DNA of 64,000 bases from Bacteroidales bacterium UBA1756 (lineage in GTDB: Bacteria; Bacteroidota; Bacteroidia; Bacteroidales; WCHB1-69), in the NCBI GenBank assembly GCA_002314795.1, contig DCHI01000078.1, forward strand, positions 9,511-73,510, written 5' to 3'. Below are positions 8,967-20,800 of the stretch, piece by piece. The stretch's first letter is position 1, and every line of letters begins with the position of its first letter. The notes under the pieces were generated by a model that saw nothing but the letters and a program-made list of their open reading frames with translations, had not been told where the DNA came from and searched no databases. The position numbers and the translations under genes were made by a program.

Positions 8967-9668
8967 CTATCTTTTAATACTTAATTTTTTAACCAAGATT
9001 CCATTATCAGAAAAGATTTTGACAATATACATCCCTTCGGCGAGAGCAGAGACATCAAAGGTAGAGGACTCCGTCAAATTGGAGAAGGCACTAACACGAC
9101 GACCGCTTAAATCAAAAATCTGTAATTCTTTAGGATTGATTCCCGAAAGAGAGAATGAAGTGGACGTCGGGTTCGGGAAAAGCGACACTTCAGAATTTGG
9201 AATGTCGGAAACAGGAAGCGGGCGTGTAAAGTTGATACAGGAAACATTATTTGAAGAATCCGGATCCGTAGCAGCTCCGATAATCTTGACTTCAAAGCAA
9301 ATGTAACAAGCCATCAAGTGATATTGGTCCATCACTTCGGACGTCCAGATGGGTTGAGCCAAATCCACGATGGTTTGTTGTCCGGTAGTGAGCGACTGCA
9401 ACTGCGCCCCCATCATTCGAATCGTAGTGATGTAAGTAGTCTGGTTATTCGTTACCAAGAAAATAACGGAATCCGTAGCGGCGGGCACCGCGGGACCATT
9501 ATTCTTTAAAATAACACGCGGTTTGAAATCATCGGAAGCATTTAATACGATAGAAGAAATCTGACTCCCCTGCTCATCAGCAAAACCAACAATTTCATAA
9601 TCAACCTGCTGTGCATTAAGACAGAACAGAGGTAATAAGAGTGTCAATAAAATAAAAAAACGTTTCAT
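8967..9668 (-). CDS. Secreted protein with type A T9SS sorting domain
   Basis: The 233-residue protein has a signal peptide (MKRFFILLTLLLPLFCLNAQ) and ends in a type A T9SS C-terminal domain, with VSLFPNPTS, LQIFDLSGRRV and GMYIVKI at about residues 160-233. The middle, about residues 20-155, resembles an immunoglobulin-like or CARDB-type beta domain (PRVILKNNGPAVPAATDSV). No catalytic motif is seen. It should be moved across the outer membrane by the type IX system and anchored or released. It is separated from the previous gene by 2 bases and from the next by 14, within an operon. Confidence 0.85.
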   Translation of the reverse strand: MKRFFILLTLLLPLFCLNAQQVDYEIVGFADEQGSQISSIVLNASDDFKPRVILKNNGPAVPAATDSVIFLVTNNQTTYITTIRMMGAQLQSLTTGQQTIVDLAQPIWTSEVMDQYHLMACYICFEVKIIGAATDPDSSNNVSCINFTRPLPVSDIPNSEVSLFPNPTSTSFSLSGINPKELQIFDLSGRRVSAFSNLTESSTFDVSALAEGMYIVKIFSDNGILVKKLSIKR

Positions 9669-9670
9669 AA

Positions 9671-10447
9671 TTAAATATTATTTTGATTTGAACGATAGCA
9701 CAGGATTTCGACTTCAGCATCACGCTGCCACTTTGAAAGAATAGACAAACGTCCGTGGTAGGCAGTAATTTCGATGACACCTAAACTATTAGGAGTCAGA
9801 TAGGGCTCAACGTCTTCAACATAATGCTTGTGAAATCGAGTTATGGTGTGGGAGCCGACAATGGCCGTAAAACGATTATCTGTCACTTTTTCATTAAACA
9901 GAGCAAAAGGGATATTGGTCAGCACATTCCCATTTGCATCGATATGCGCGACGTGACCGGAAATGCGATTGGAAGAAGGAATATACTGAGCATCAAAGGG
10001 AATGCGGATTTTCAAAGAATAGTCATTCGTGTGTTCAGCAACATTTCCTGCCAAACAAAAAGAGGCCAATTCAACTAACTTCGCAAGAAAATTCGATTGA
10101 TCGCTTTCATAAATGCGCACAAATTCCAACTGAGTTAGGTCTCGAAACATCAACGAAAAGACTCCAGAATCGTGACCAACAAAATAATGTCCGTTCATTG
10201 AAACGACAACGGGATTCGCTTCCAAATTGGAAGTAGCCCCCGTAAGAATTATGTGAACGGTTCCAATAGGAAAAGAAGCGAACGAATGAGATAACAAAAA
10301 GGCAGTTTCATTAACATTACACAACGGAACATCGTGGGTAACGTCAATAACCATAAGATTATTCAATGAAGAATAAAGCAAGCCCTTAAATTGAGAAACG
10401 TACGGATCTTGCAAGTTCCAATCGCTGATAAGAGTGATGAAATTCAT
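9671..10447 (-). CDS. SAM hydroxide adenosyltransferase family protein (DUF62)
   Basis: The 258-residue protein matches the DUF62 / SAM-dependent chlorinase-fluorinase fold. It opens with ITLISDWNLQDPYVSQFKGLL, split here as the family's nucleotide-binding start (normally a T-D-F-G-x-x-D-x-Y-V pattern), and the C-terminal domain contains ISGHVAHIDANGNVLTNI. Characterised non-halogenating members hydrolyse SAM to adenosine and methionine. The first motif has SDW in place of the usual TDF, so activity should not be assumed. It has no signal peptide. It lies 10 bases behind the serine hydrolase and 2 bases before the T9SS cargo gene. Confidence 0.82.
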   Translation of the reverse strand: MNFITLISDWNLQDPYVSQFKGLLYSSLNNLMVIDVTHDVPLCNVNETAFLLSHSFASFPIGTVHIILTGATSNLEANPVVVSMNGHYFVGHDSGVFSLMFRDLTQLEFVRIYESDQSNFLAKLVELASFCLAGNVAEHTNDYSLKIRIPFDAQYIPSSNRISGHVAHIDANGNVLTNIPFALFNEKVTDNRFTAIVGSHTITRFHKHYVEDVEPYLTPNSLGVIEITAYHGRLSILSKWQRDAEVEILCYRSNQNNI

Positions 10448-10457
10448 ATACGGACCT

Positions 10458-11735
10458 TTATAAACCTAAAGAATGATAAATCAATTCGTGTACAATAAGA
10501 CGGAGCCGTGATTTCGATAACTTGTTCGGCTCAGCATCAGGATATACTCTATTGGAGAGAAAAACATAAATCAAGTCGTTCTCCGGATCACACCAAAAAA
10601 CGGTTCCAGTAAACCCCTGGTGCCCAAAAGTTCTCTTACCAGCAGCTGCAGGGAGGATTTCGCTTGGTCCAGGAAAGGAAGGGGTATCAAATCCCAAAGC
10701 ACGACGTTGACAATTGTGCATTGGACAAGTCGTAACAAATTGGCGAACTGTCTTCTGAGAAAGGTAAGTCCGCCCTTTGTAAACGCCACCGTGCATAAGC
10801 ATAGAGAGCAAAACGCCGACCTCTTGTGCGGTTGAGAAAAGCCCGGCATTACCACAAACACCACCCATAACCGAAGCGGTTTGGTCGTGGACATAACCCT
10901 TAATCACTCGCTTACGGAAATAAGTATCATTTTCAGTAGGTGCGATGTTCCCATCGTGGATGAAATAAAGCGGCAAAAAACCGGTACGAGTCAAACCCAT
11001 CGGCTGATAAAAATACTCGTACAAGAATTCATCCATCGGCCTATCAAGAATGGTTTCAACAATATCACATAATAGAAAGAAACCAAGATCACTATAGCGG
11101 TATTGCTTGCGAAGGAGTGGATACTGAACCAATTTGGCTCGAACAATATCCGGGTAATCATAACGAAGAAAAACACTATCAGCCAATACAATAGGAAAAG
11201 AATCGGATTCTGTAGGACGAAGATAACGAGAATCCCAAACACCATTGTTGGATATTTCTCTATAAAAAGGAATAAATGGGGAAAGACCGGAAGTATGCGT
11301 TAGCAACTCAGCGATAGTAAGGGAAGCGACAGGAGTTCCTGAAGAATAATCTAAAAATTGACCAACCGTATCGGTAAGACGAATCTTTCCATCATCATAT
11401 AGTTTCATAACTGCCAAAGTCGTGGCCAAGGACTTAGTCATAGAAGCAACATCGTATGACGTATTTGCATCGACATGAGAAACACTATCGTAAGTAAGAA
11501 AACCGTAGTTCTTATAGAAAATAATAGTATCAGAATGTATGGCTATAATTTGACAACCAGGGAAAATATGGCTACGTATAGCAGAATTTACAAGCGAGTC
11601 AATTATATTTGAAGAATCGTCAGCGAGCTGATTACAAGAATTGGGAGAAAACAAAAGCGAACTCTGCGAAAAAGAGGACACAATGATTGCAACAAATAGC
11701 AAAAAAAACGATAAAAAGCGACAATAGCTTCGCAT
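10458..11735 (-). CDS. Serine hydrolase of the class C beta-lactamase / esterase fold
   Basis: The 425-residue protein has a hydrophobic N-terminus (FLSFFLLFVAIIVSSFSQ) acting as a signal peptide or anchor. Catalytic landmarks are S98 and K101 in SMTK, a YSD triad in place of the usual YxN at about residues 218-220, and HQG in FGHQGFTGT near residue 375. Members of this family act as D,D-peptidases, esterases or lactamases, and the substrate cannot be read from sequence. The ATG at 11735 is chosen because it begins the signal peptide and lies behind a -7 element at 11756-11764; a longer frame to 11813 would cross that element. It is the first gene of the four-gene operon that runs to 8575. 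Confidence 0.85.
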   Translation of the reverse strand: MRSYCRFLSFFLLFVAIIVSSFSQSSLLFSPNSCNQLADDSSNIIDSLVNSAIRSHIFPGCQIIAIHSDTIIFYKNYGFLTYDSVSHVDANTSYDVASMTKSLATTLAVMKLYDDGKIRLTDTVGQFLDYSSGTPVASLTIAELLTHTSGLSPFIPFYREISNNGVWDSRYLRPTESDSFPIVLADSVFLRYDYPDIVRAKLVQYPLLRKQYRYSDLGFFLLCDIVETILDRPMDEFLYEYFYQPMGLTRTGFLPLYFIHDGNIAPTENDTYFRKRVIKGYVHDQTASVMGGVCGNAGLFSTAQEVGVLLSMLMHGGVYKGRTYLSQKTVRQFVTTCPMHNCQRRALGFDTPSFPGPSEILPAAAGKRTFGHQGFTGTVFWCDPENDLIYVFLSNRVYPDAEPNKLSKSRLRLIVHELIYHSLGL

Positions 11736-11755
11736 AAATGCATAATTATCAAACT

Positions 11756-11764
11756 GCAAAAATA
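11756..11764 (-). promoter_or_regulatory. -7 promoter element for the four-gene operon
   Basis: The minus strand reads TATTTTTGC, about 20 bases before the ATG at 11735. A second similar run (TTTTTTTTGC) lies just upstream, so the exact position is uncertain. Confidence 0.5.
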
Positions 11765-11827
11765 ATAGAAGCAAAAAAAATAGAATAGAAAGCCATAGAA
11801 AAATTGTCAACAAAACAATGTAAAAAA

Positions 11828-11854
11828 AAAGAGGCCAGTAACACTGACCTCTTT
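11828..11854 (-). terminator. Intrinsic terminator of the giant adhesin gene
   Basis: On the minus strand the arms AAAGAGGTCAGT and ACTGGCCTCTTT pair over 12 bases, with one T-G wobble and a GTT loop, followed by a run of T. It lies 20 bases after the stop codon. Confidence 0.88.
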
Positions 11855-11873
11855 ATAAAAGATGTATTAAAAC

Positions 11874-14800
11874 TTACTTGATAATGACAACTCGTTTAGT
11901 TACTAAAGCATCTTTGCTACGTGCTGTGATAAGGTAAACACCTTGAGCATAATCAGCAGTAGAAATCTTAACGATAGGAGTGCTTTGAGTATCAAGAACG
12001 TCAAGGTTAATTGTTTGAAGAACAGCGCCATTCGGGCTGGAAAGCATAACCTTAGTTTCACCTTCAAAACCTTGGAGTTCTACTTGGACGAATTCCTTAG
12101 CAGGATTCGGGTAAACAGTAGCTTGAGGAACAATTTCTGCATCATCTGCAAATACCACAGTACCATTTATAGGATCAGTAGATGGCATCGGAGACGGAGT
12201 AGCAGAAGCATCAACGTGGAAATAAATATCAATAGAATTATATTCTTTTTCAATAACAGAAGAGTTACCACCGACAGGAACGTTAAGAGCCAAGTTCCAA
12301 GTATAATTTCCAGAAGGATTAAGATGATTACGTTTATGCAAAGTAGCAACAATCTTATAGTCGCCTTCGCCATCATACAACGGAGAACCGAAGCGGTTAA
12401 TCAAGATAGTATTTGCACGAGCGTCAGCGTAGAAATCACCAGAACCAGTATGTTCGTGACCCGGAGGAAGTTGTGCTTCATTATAATCCGGGGCAGCCCA
12501 ACAAAGATTGAGGTAATCGTAATCCCAATCGTGACCAGCACCGTGTGGAGTATATAAATCAGGAATAGAAACATAACTGTTATTACTAACAGTGTTGGGT
12601 AAGGAGAAGTTGTCAAAGAACGTACGATAGTACGGTTCGAAATAGTCCGTAACATTAGACATCAACTCATAATTTTCAGTAACGTCATTGTAACGATAGA
12701 GTTCATACTCAATAGATACACCAATATTCGGATCACAACCAGTACAGTTACGATCAATAAAGATTTCCCAACCAACATTGGTAGAAGCAGTATTGAAGGT
12801 ATCCATAATGGTCTGTTCTTGTACCTTAGACCAATCACTTCTCTCAGAAAAACGACGAACCTTCAAGAATGGGTTATCTTCAACATTCAAATAGAGATTA
12901 TAAATACTATCACAACCGTGAGAAGTAGGAATATTTTCAGAGAAGTGATAAATAGAATCAGAAACTGTGAATTCGGAAGCCGGTATTGTTTTAGATCTGT
13001 CAGGTGTAATCTGCCAATAATAACCAGAAACAGAAGCAACAGAGAAACAAACACGATCAACATCACTGAATGAATAGGAAGGATAAACTGACTTCACAGC
13101 TGAAGTATCAGTTGCTGAGCAGTTATGTGCATCCGTAACAGTAGTAATCACTCTATAATCACCAACTTCTACAGCAACCGTATCCAAGATAGAAGATGCC
13201 GTTGAATCAAGAATTTGAGAAATTGAATCAGGTAACATCCACAATTTAGAAACGAAAGTGTAATCGGTTGTACCACCCGTAGCAGAAAGATCAAGAGCTA
13301 TCAAACCAGCTGTACAAGTACCGTCCAAAGTAACAGTGTTAGTCAAAATGAGTTCATCAGGTTCACCAACAGTAATCGTATCTGAAACGGAACAACCAAA
13401 CGTGTCAACAACAGTAACAGTGTAAAAATCAGCATCAAGAGAAGTGAAAGTGTAGGTTGAAAATACAGATGGAACTGGAGTAGAACCATTATCGTAGGTA
13501 AATGGAGATTGACCACCCGTAACAAAAACTGTTATAGAGCCATCTCCGGATTGATAACAAGTAAGATCAACAGCAGTAAGTGACGAAATCTTGATTGAAT
13601 CTTCCACTGTAACGACGATATGAATCGTATCAACATTATTGCAGCTATCCGTAAATATAATTTCAACTTCCGTATCATTAATGATTTCAGTACCTGCAAC
13701 AGGGGCTTGAGTATATAACTTGTATGCGCTTACCCAGTTATCACTGAAATGATCAGCAACGGTGTCTGAGAAATCAGGAACGAAGAATTGACAGGAAAGG
13801 TTACGTACAGCGGGAACGGTATCCAAATAGTCAAAGTTAATAACAGTCGGAGCAATCGTATCCTTAATAACAATTTTATGAGTAATGGTATCAGAAACAT
13901 TACCACAACTATCAACAACCGTATATTTTCTCGTGATGAAGGAGGAACAAGCAATCTTGTCAATAGTAGTGTCAGCGGTAACAGAATGAATAGCATCAAC
14001 TAACTTGCAGTCGGTAACAGAAGCACCATTAGCATTCAACTGAGTAGCGGTGGTATAAGGAGCATTAGCAGTATAAACACCAAATTCATCAACATAAATA
14101 GTCGTGTCATTCAAAATATTGTCGGCAACATAAGGTTTTAATGTATCGGTAACGAAGAAGAACTGATTAAAAGTAGAAGTGTGACCACAAGAATCTTTTA
14201 CGGAATAAGTGCGGTGAATCATCATCGGACAGAAACCAGAAACAGTATCGATAGCTGAAACGGTTAAGTCTTTCTTCAACTTACAATCAGTAACCGTAAT
14301 ACGTGTGGGGAGTTCATCAACACTAGCATACGTCAAAGACGGATCAATCGTATAGCCACAGATATTATCCAAATACAATGTAACCGTATCGAGTGTACCA
14401 ACTACAAGAGGAGCAATCGTATCAGCAACATAAACTGTATCGTTGAATGTAGAAGTATGAGCACAAGAATCATAAACCGTGTAAGTAAGGTAAACGGTCT
14501 TGGCCTTACTACAATCAGCTCCACCAATTTCGAGGGTATCAATTGTACAAGTCAACGTATCTTTCAAATTGCAGTCAGTAATACCAGCCAGCATAGTAGA
14601 CGGAAGATCCGTTACGTGAGTATAAACAGTATAGGCGAAATTACAAGAACCATCCATATATACCTGTTGAGGAGTCATAACAGTAGTGATGGCAGGAGCA
14701 GTAACATCATTGATATAAATAGTATGCGTAAAGTAATTTGAAACCAAGCCACAACTATCAGCGATAGAATATGTTCTGACAACCGTACGTGAACAGCTGA

Positions 14801-17800
14801 CAGCAGCCGTATCATCAGACACCAAAGTAACAGGAGTATTATCACCAACATTGCAATCAACAACGCTGAAAGCAGAATCGTATGCCTTAACTTGGCCAAC
14901 AGTAGTGAAATAAGGAATAGCAACACCTAAACAATTACTACTGGATTCATCCATATCAATAACAGAATCCTTAACTGTAGTAGAGACAACAGGAGCAACT
15001 GTGTCAAGGACAACAACACGCTGGAAGATTGTATCAGACCAATGGTCAGAACACTTATCTTTCACTTGATATCTTACGACCACAAAAGAGGTACAGTTAT
15101 CACGTGTAGTATCCGCAAGAGACAATCTACGAATGTTAGCAGGATTAGACCAATCAGCATTACAATCGTTCATAACGACACCGTGGTCAATAGCATCTTG
15201 CGGAGTCGTCCAGAATGGAACACCCGGAATCTCGCACGCAATAGTGTAGTATAAAGTGTCATAAACAGTAGCTGTATCAACGGTGACAACGGGAGCCAAA
15301 GTGTCCAAAACAGTAATAGTCAAACGAATGGTATCCGACATATTACCGCAGGAGTCAGCAACCGTATATTTGTAATGAATACCGAAAGAACAAGCAAGTG
15401 CATCTACAATACTATCATACATCGTGACAACTGAGGATTCACCCACATTACAATCAGTCACAACATCAGCCCCTTCCCAATCATTCAAAGCACGAACAGT
15501 TGAGAAATGAACATTCGGAACAGTATAACCGCAAGTTGCATTCAAATATACAGTATCTCCCTTCAAATCAGAAACATTGACTGTAGGTGCAATAGTATCA
15601 AGTACGGTGAGAGTATGCGTAAAATCAGTATGATTACCAGAAGCGTCTGTAGCTCTATAGGTTCTGGTTAAGGTTCTGTCGCAAGAAAGCGATGAAAGAG
15701 AACCAGGTGTAAATACGGAAACCGTAACATCGCTACAATCGTTAATTGTAAGACCGACGTATGTTTTAGCGATAATACTTGTATAGATAGCATTGGTATC
15801 AGCAGTTAATATACCACACGTACTATTCATATAAATGGTGTCGTACAAAGCAATCGGAGAAACAACAGGACTTGTAGTATCCAAAATCGTAATCGTATGC
15901 TTAATCGTATCGAGGTTGTCACAACCATCATTCAATTTATAGTATCTAGTAACTACGTAAGGACAAGTAGTTCCGGTAGTATCAGAATGAACTAAAGAGA
16001 CTGTAGTATTGGAAAGGTGACAATCAGCAATAGTAGGATTAGAATGATGAGCATTCATTTCAGTTACTGAAGCAAAAGGAGTAACAGCAGGAAGAACACA
16101 TTCTGAATAAGCACCTTGATAGATAGTATCAGTCATATCATTGGCAAAAGTAGGCGCGTCTTCATCATAAACAACAACCGTTTGGTAAAGTGTAGTATCG
16201 TTACCACAGTAATCTAAGAATGTATATGAAAGACGATAGTAATCGTGACAATCATCTGACGGAAGAGTACCATCGTGAAGAATCCAAACGCGAGAATTAT
16301 CATCCATACTACAATCATCCCAACCAGTAATATGTCCATATTTGGGATCAGCCTTTAATTGAGACATCGTATAAGATCCCTCAGCAGGCAAACTGACTGA
16401 GGGTTGGCAGGTTGCTGCATCAAGCTTGATAGAATCATTTTGCAAGGTATCCGTACCAACAGCCGTAATGATATGAGGAACTACACTATCGTAAATACGG
16501 AAATTAGCGGTTTTGATGACGGAGTTACCGCAAGTATCCGAAACGGTCCAACGAACAGTATAAGTACGAGCAGAAGAAACAGTGGAACAAGGATGAGTCG
16601 TAGCAATCGTATCAACAACGACAGAGTAAGAATTTTTACAAACGTCGTGTGCAACAAGACTGTTTTGCCAAAGAGTCATAGCGGCAGAAATAGCAGCTTC
16701 ATCTCCACAGGGGAATTCTTGATCAGTAGGAGTTACATCGACAACTGGAGCAGCGTGGTCAACAATCTTGAAGTTTTCGCGAGTGGTCTCAGTATTACCA
16801 CAAGCATCTTTCGCTTCCCAAAGAATGAAATAGGATCCTTCACAATCCGTAGTAGATTGATAGCCTTTATAATAATCCGGTTTGGACGGAATAACATAAG
16901 CAGTATCAAATGGGTAATAAATAGCAGAGCTGGAAGTTTCAAAGTAATAGTAAGACATCGTTACGGTATCACGATTTTGTCCATCGTATGCACGAACACC
17001 ATAAAGCCAATTAAGGAATTGTGTCTTGTTACCTGCACCATCACATTCAACAACTTGGTCGATAGGACGCGTAAGTGTATCGATAATAGGACTAATATGG
17101 TCAACGAGGTAGAAAGTATCAAGGTAGAAAGCGGTATTACCACAACCATCTTCAAATACCCAAGTAGTAACATATTTGGCAGTGCGACCACAACCTCTAA
17201 TTGTATCAGTCATAATCGTATCTATTACAGCAACCGAGCAAGCATCATCAAAGGTCACCTGAGCTAACCAAGCGGCGTATTCAGCCGCAACATCAGCCGT
17301 ATCTACTTCTACTTCAGTATAAACAGGACGAGTGACAATATAAGGAGCAACCGTATCAATTACTTGGAACCAAGCGGTATCAGAAGCAACATTACCATAA
17401 ATATCGTAGGTGAAGAATGCCCAGGTTTCTGTATAGACAGAAGCATTACAGCCAGGAACAGAATCAAGACGAGTGTGATACAAAGTGTCAATAGCACAAT
17501 TATCCGTTGAGGTATAGGAACTCAAGAAGGCATTGTACTTATAAGACAAGAAGTAATCATCACAAGCGACAACAACAGTATCGCTAAGGAGCGTTGTATT
17601 AAGAACAGGAGCAATCGTATCAACGACAACAATAGTTTGAGTTTGCTCAGCAGCAACATTGCCACAAGCGTCTTCAGCTTTCCACGTTCTATAAATGGTA
17701 TCTTTTACGTGTGTCGAAGTACGTGAAACTTCAGGAAGTGTGTAATCAACACGTGAGTCAACCGGAATCGTAACATCAGAATAAGTGACCGTAATATCGG

Positions 17801-20800
17801 CAACAGCCGTACAGTTGTCAGTAACTATGATAGAACCTAAAGTAGCAGTATCAGTAATCGCAGTACAAGTACCTGCTTCAACACAAACTAATGTATCTGA
17901 AGGCAAAGTAAATACCGGTTTAACAGTATCACTAACATAAATAATATGAGTGAGGGTATCACTGGTCAAACCACACTTATCGGTAACGGAATATTTTCTT
18001 ACAACAACGGTAGGACACATTCCAGCAAAAGATTGACTCATATTAACAACGAGTTCATCAACCGCGGTACAGTTATCGGAGAGTGTCAAACCCGCAGCTT
18101 GTAAAGCAGCAACGGTAGTGTATGCGGCAGGAACAAGACCCGGCATAGTGACCGTATCCGGACAGTCATAAACCGTAGTGTCTCCCAACGCACCAGCCAA
18201 AGTAGGAGCTACGGTATCAAATATTCTATAGGTAACGTTACTTGTAGCAACACAAGCAGAGTCGTCAGTCACTTTGAACACAACATAGAAAGTGGTATCG
18301 CAACTGACCGTAGATTCTGTATAGGTATATGAATCGGCAACTGTATCAGCAACTTCAGTGCGAACAGAAACAGAGTTGGAAGTCCATTCAAATTTATAGG
18401 GAGTTCTGCCACCTTCTACCTTAGCATCATAGACGTATGTGCCGAGGTGCGGACAGTTACTTGCCGTAGGAGCAGTTAAAGAGGTAACAGCTAACGGAAG
18501 TGCAGGTTGTTCAATGGTAACGGAGTAGAAAGTATCAGCTGTACAGAGATTTGCATCGGTGATAGTAACCGTATAGGTACCAGCTGTAAGAATGCGTCCG
18601 GTAACAGAATCTCTGCTTACTACACTATCATTCATTTTCCAAGTGTAGGAATACGGAAGCGTACCACCAGTAATGCCTGTGATAGCAGCATTACCATTAG
18701 CTTCACCGTAGCACTTAACATTATTCAAGACAATCGCACCAGCGAGAGAAAGTTGATCAGGTTGGGTAAGAGTTCCATTTGCATTAGTTGTGCAGTTGTG
18801 AGCATCAATAACAGTAATAACGTATGAACCTGCTTTTTGGTTAGTCATATTGACAGTAGTATCCAATACAGAAGGATTCAATGTCATCACAACAGTATCA
18901 GAAACAGCGACCAATGTTCTTACGATTGTAACTGAATAAGGAGCTGTACCTTCCTTAACGCGGAATGAAAATGAACCATTATTTGATTCAAAGCAGGTAA
19001 GGTTCGTCCAACCGCTGGTAGTAAGACTTAAAATATTCGGAGAAGCGACATCGGCAGTATCGAGAACATTTACTTCACAACCGTTAGCATCCACAACCTT
19101 GATATCCCATTTACCTTTAATCAAACCAGCGAAATCAAAGACGTTTTGAGTAGCAGTTCCCATTTGAGTATAAGTAGAGTCAGCGACTTCTTTACTTTTA
19201 ATAGTAACGATGTAAGGAGCAGTACCCTCGGCAACGGTAACGCGAATAGCGCCATTGGCATCACCGGCGCAGAGAACAGTAGCAGTCACTTCAATATTTG
19301 TAACAGCAAGAGGAAGTGTAGGAATAGTAACAATAACAGAAACAGAATCCCTATGACCGCAATCATCCGTTGCATAAATCCACATTGTATAAGGAGCTTC
19401 AGTACTATCAATTTCTGTGCCTACAGCAGGAACCTGAACTACACTTGAAATACTACCGCAACCATCACCAACAGAATCTACAAGAACGAGAATATTTGGA
19501 AGCACGTACTTACAGTCGTGACCTGCAACCGTCGTGGTAGCCGTGGTTCCATTCATATAGATATGAGGAACATCCGTATCAGCAAGCGTATATTCTATTG
19601 AAACGACAGCTCCTAAGTTCATAGAACAACCGTGAGCGTCAGAACCAGAAACGATTCTATCGCCATAGGTAACCGTTGCACAAGTAGGAACAGTTGCAAA
19701 AGTTGAAGTAGCAATACTATCTACAACTGAATGAGTAACCTGAGCAGCATCATTATTGCTCCAAGTAACTGTATAAGGAGCAAGACCACCACTGATAGCA
19801 AAAGTGGCCTCGTGATTGACGTTGGTCATACAGAAAGTATCAGCAACTACAGAAGAAGTAGTAGCAACGCCATCAAAAGTTGAAAGAATGACACTCGGAT
19901 GCTCATAAACGGTAAGTGTAACCGTATTACTATGAGCCGAACAGCTATTAGTAACTGTAGGGCCATAAACCGTGTGCGTGAAATCATTGGTAGCGTCTGC
20001 ACTATAATCACCAGCATTAGCAGGAACGGCAATAGGATTATAATAATAATTAGTAACAGACATTGTATCCAATCCGTGGAACCAAGTAAAATGATCGAAG
20101 GTTGGATTAAGCCTCAATTGAAAGAAGTCTGCCGAATTTTCACAACGTTCAGTTGCTCCAATGGCTGAAACAACCGGATTCGGAGTCGGGTTGACCTCAG
20201 CAAAGATGCGCAAGCTATCCGTACTGATACAACCTTCCATAGAATATGACTTAGCATACATAGATGTATTGCTCGTAATGTACAAGTCATAGATTCCCCA
20301 ATTAGTATCGACAGCGACATTGGCATCATTGTACCAAATCACTTTGTCAGCACCTTCGGGAAGAACCTCAAAATGGACCATTCCCGAATCGCAAACCAAC
20401 AAATTGCTGTGTACTGTATCAAGCGTAGGAACTTGAGGATCTTGAACGATGAGGCGGAAATAAACAATGCTATCAATGGAAATGTGGCAAGAAGATACTC
20501 CGTGGAAAACAACACTATCTAACATACCAGCAGGAGTGGGAGTCCAAAACTCAACACCACCGAGAACGAAAGGAAGTTGAGCGATACAGGTGAACTGATC
20601 ACCAATAGTATCTCTTATGAAAGCACGGAGTGTATCGGAGGAAAGAATTCCACAAACAACACTTTGATGACCGCCAACATAATAGCGTTCATCATTGTCT
20701 TCATAAATCATATCCCACTTTGTTCCACCGCAACGTTTAGCCAAGGAAAAGATGAATTGATATTCACCATCAACCTTAATATTATAGACAAGACGATGAG

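Noticed and set aside
16404..17267. Long open frame (287 codons) on the plus strand inside the giant adhesin
   Set aside because: It is antisense to a long continuous coding frame with signal peptide and T9SS domain; its own product is Arg/Ser/Asn/Ile-rich with no recognisable domain, as expected from reversed threonine/valine/aspartate codons.
13600..18240. Possible CRISPR or nucleotide tandem repeat array
   Set aside because: The periodicity is about 300 bases at protein level (HYR-like units), the DNA units are diverged, and there are no short identical repeats with regular spacers.
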